14,255 nt of DNA from Sulfurospirillum sp. UBA6810 (GTDB lineage: Bacteria; Campylobacterota; Campylobacteria; Campylobacterales; Sulfurospirillaceae). The first letter of the stretch is position 1; every line of letters begins with the position of its first letter. The notes beneath the pieces are model-generated. The model saw only the letters and a list, made by a program, of their open reading frames with translations, made no database searches and had not been told where the DNA came from. Location of the stretch: contig DKEY01000078.1 in NCBI GenBank assembly GCA_002469305.1, forward strand, positions 34,537-48,791. The letters are read 5' to 3'. Below, piece by piece: positions 13,063 to 14,255 of this stretch. The position numbers and the translations under genes were made by a program.

Positions 13063-13470
13063 ATGTCTCATATAACTTTACTGAAAACAAATGAGTTAAA
13101 AGCTACTCCACAAAGATTGTGTGTTTTAGAAATACTAGAAAATTGTGGACACGCTACACTTGAAGATATACAAGAAATTACAAAAGAAAAATTTCCTACA
13201 CTATCGCTTTCAACTATATATAGAAATTTAAATGAAATGGTCGAAAAAGGGATTGTGAATGAAGTGAAACTAACAAAAAAACAACATTATGAAATCACTA
13301 AAGATAAACATCTTCATCTTTTTTGCAAAGAGTGTGGAAAAATAGAAGATTTTTCTTTTGATACAAACAGTTTTACAACAAAGATAGAAGAACTCGGCAA
13401 CTGTAAGGTTTTAAATGATGTTATAAATTTAGAAATCATTTGTAAAGATTGTCTATCAAAAAAACACTAA
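13063..13470 (+). CDS. perR: Fur-family regulator, PerR-like
   Basis: This 135-residue metal-dependent repressor has normal family length. The winged-helix DNA-binding domain (about 1-77) includes E-L-K-A-T-P-Q-R-L-C-V-L-E-I-L (11-25), close to Campylobacter PerR, and the recognition helix L-S-L-S-T-I-Y-R-N-L-N (47-57). The C-terminal dimerisation domain carries two CxxC pairs (C88/C91 and C127/C130) for structural zinc. Aligned on these with Bacillus PerR, the regulatory-metal ligands H37, D85, H91, H93 and D104 fall at H30, E77, H83, H85 and D96. The Asp at the D104 position, where Fur has Glu, favours a peroxide-sensing PerR over an iron-sensing Fur. It probably represses peroxide-defence genes. 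Its own promoter is upstream, and a 13-bp hairpin follows the stop. The Fur family is certain; the PerR subtype is likely. Confidence 0.9.
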   Translation: MSHITLLKTNELKATPQRLCVLEILENCGHATLEDIQEITKEKFPTLSLSTIYRNLNEMVEKGIVNEVKLTKKQHYEITKDKHLHLFCKECGKIEDFSFDTNSFTTKIEELGNCKVLNDVINLEIICKDCLSKKH

Positions 13471-13472
13471 TT

Positions 13473-13516
13473 AATAAATAAGAACAAAAAGGATATACTT
13501 TGCGTTCTTATTTATT
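13473..13516 (+). terminator. 13-bp hairpin abutting tRNA-Ser, with tRNA promoter in its loop
   Basis: AATAAATAAGAAC (13473-13485) and GTTCTTATTTATT (13504-13516) pair perfectly around an 18-nt loop and end at the base before the mature tRNA-Ser 5' end. It may end the regulator transcript. The loop also carries TATACT (13494-13499), a good -10 for the tRNA, so promoter and hairpin occupy the same DNA. Confidence 0.55.
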
Positions 13517-13605
13517 GGGTAGATGGGAGAGCTGGTTTAATCCAGTCGCCTGGAACGCGGCCGTAGGGAAACTTACCGGGGGTTCGAATCCCCCTCTACC
13601 CGCCA
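13517..13605 (+). tRNA. tRNA-Ser (anticodon GGA)
   Basis: Class II tRNA with acceptor stem GGGTAGA/TCTACCC, discriminator G and encoded CCA (13603-13605). The anticodon loop CTGGAAC gives anticodon GGA (13552-13554), which reads UCC/UCU. The long variable arm follows GCGGCCGTAGGG, and the T-arm GGGGG-TTCGAAT-CCCCC is perfect. Its 3' flank closely resembles that of tRNA-Ser(UGA) at 505-540. Confidence 0.97.
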
Positions 13606-13638
13606 CTTACCTTAAACTCCCTATTTTACGGTACTTTT
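13602..13638 (+). repeat. Third copy of the tRNA-Ser 3' flank
   Basis: Starting in the tRNA 3' end, this segment matches 505-540: GCCACT, CTTAAAC, CCCTATTT and TACGGTACTTT, with small gaps. CTGTGCCCAA slightly further on echoes the GTGCCAA repeats near 560-577. It may be an empty or decayed integration site of the same element family, or a relic of tRNA gene duplication. Confidence 0.5.
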
Positions 13639-13700
13639 GTTAAGAGAAAATCCAACTGTGCCCAAAACAATCAAAATATTTCTATAAAAATCAATCTAAA

Positions 13701-14255
13701 TTACTCTTTTCCAAAAAATGCATCTAACTTGATTAAAAATTTGTAGTTTGGCTCATAGTCATGTTCTATATGAAAATTTACACCACTGTTTATTTCATAA
13801 AATAACCAATTTTTATAGATATTTTTTCTAAAAGTTATTTGCGAGAGATAGTTATTTATACCATTATGTTTTTTCATTTCCTCTAGATATGTATATTGAA
13901 ATTTTGTATTTCCGTAAAATCCCTGTGTAAGTTGCAATCCTGTAACTGTATCTATCATCCAATATAGATGAATGGCACTGCTATAATTCATACCACTTAA
14001 GTCCTCTCCTGTCCCTCTGTTAAATTCTATACGAAAAACAAAATCTTTTTCAATCTTTTTATCAAAATAAATATTTGTGTACTCTTTAAAATTATCTTTG
14101 ATTGAATATTCAAATGTTTGTATAGGTTCAAAATCAAAATCAAAAATAGTAGTTTTATAAGCAAATCTAGCTCTAGTAAAGAGATTAAGACTCCGTAACC
14201 CGACAGAATATTTTATATCAGTATTATTTGAAACTTTATCAAAGAGTGATACACC
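13701..14255 (-). CDS. Unrecognised protein, C-terminal part; possibly an outer-membrane beta-barrel (5' end outside window)
   Basis: The minus-strand frame that ends with TAA at 13701-13703 stays open to the right edge of the window, giving 184 residues with the start outside. The internal Met at 13991 is therefore not the true start. The chain alternates polar and hydrophobic or aromatic residues in short strands separated by N/D/K/G turns, for example F-E-Y-S-I-K-D-N-F-K-E-Y-T-N-I-Y-F and W-L-F-Y-E-I-N-S-G-V-N-F-H-I. That pattern is typical of membrane beta-barrels or other beta-rich envelope proteins. Tyr and Phe are very frequent. The terminal residues are F-F-G-K-E, not ending in the classical aromatic C-terminus. 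No family is recognised. It converges on tRNA-Ser(GGA), 95 nt away, with no clear terminator. Confidence 0.7.
   Translation of the reverse strand, partial: GVSLFDKVSNNTDIKYSVGLRSLNLFTRARFAYKTTIFDFDFEPIQTFEYSIKDNFKEYTNIYFDKKIEKDFVFRIEFNRGTGEDLSGMNYSSAIHLYWMIDTVTGLQLTQGFYGNTKFQYTYLEEMKKHNGINNYLSQITFRKNIYKNWLFYEINSGVNFHIEHDYEPNYKFLIKLDAFFGKE

Noticed and set aside
13701..13991. Treating the right-edge gene as a complete 96-aa protein starting at 13991
   Set aside because: The frame remains open to the window edge with the same beta-strand pattern, so the Met is internal and the gene is partial.
1..14255. CRISPR array, insertion sequence or intact prophage
   Set aside because: No regularly spaced repeats, transposase or phage structural genes were seen on either strand.

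Overview
The window looks like the chromosome of a low-GC member of the Campylobacterota, most likely close to Sulfurimonas. This is inferred from the AT-rich base composition, the tRNA-Gly/Leu/Cys/Ser cluster, the PerR-like regulator whose N-terminus resembles Campylobacter PerR, and promoters with good -10 boxes but often no clear -35. The genus cannot be fixed from this sequence alone.

Left end (1-508): the last 22 nt of a tRNA-Gly, then tRNA-Leu(UAA), tRNA-Cys(GCA), a 49-residue entericidin-like lipoprotein, and tRNA-Ser(UGA). The lipoprotein gene sits inside the tRNA run. Next (509-2410) is a small accessory island. A hipBA pair (antitoxin repressor and HipA-type kinase) lies between tRNA-Ser and a degenerate copy of the same tRNA's 3' end and flank. 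This looks like an attL/attR pair left by a tRNA-targeted integration. hipB has a consensus promoter (TTGACA-N17-TATAAT) overlapped by one arm of a 9-bp inverted repeat, as expected for autorepression.

Middle (2533-7238): a two-TM SHOCT-domain membrane protein; an lrgA-lrgB pair (CidA/LrgA and LrgB families, linked to pyruvate or other small carboxylate transport in several bacteria); and, convergent to it, an orphan TRAP-type solute-binding protein of the 2-oxo-acid (TakP-like) kind without its membrane subunits. The two systems may handle related small carboxylates. Then come a DUF423 membrane protein, possibly from a leaderless mRNA, and an MFS transporter.

Right part (7240-14255): a coiled-coil protein of unknown function that starts at GTG; a divergent membrane diguanylate cyclase (periplasmic sensor, HAMP, Cys-rich GAF-like domain, GGEEF with an intact I-site); an unrecognised 158-aa protein preceded by nested AT-only dyads; an unlisted 34-aa single-TM protein on the opposite strand; the Fe-S L-cysteine desulfidase family gene cyuA; a 342-nt gap holding a striking multibranched inverted-repeat structure with its own promoter (candidate structured RNA); a PerR-like Fur regulator; tRNA-Ser(GGA); and the 3' part of a beta-strand-rich, possibly outer-membrane protein running off the right edge.

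The two most interesting items are the structured element at 12772-12956 and the tRNA-Ser-flanked hipBA island.
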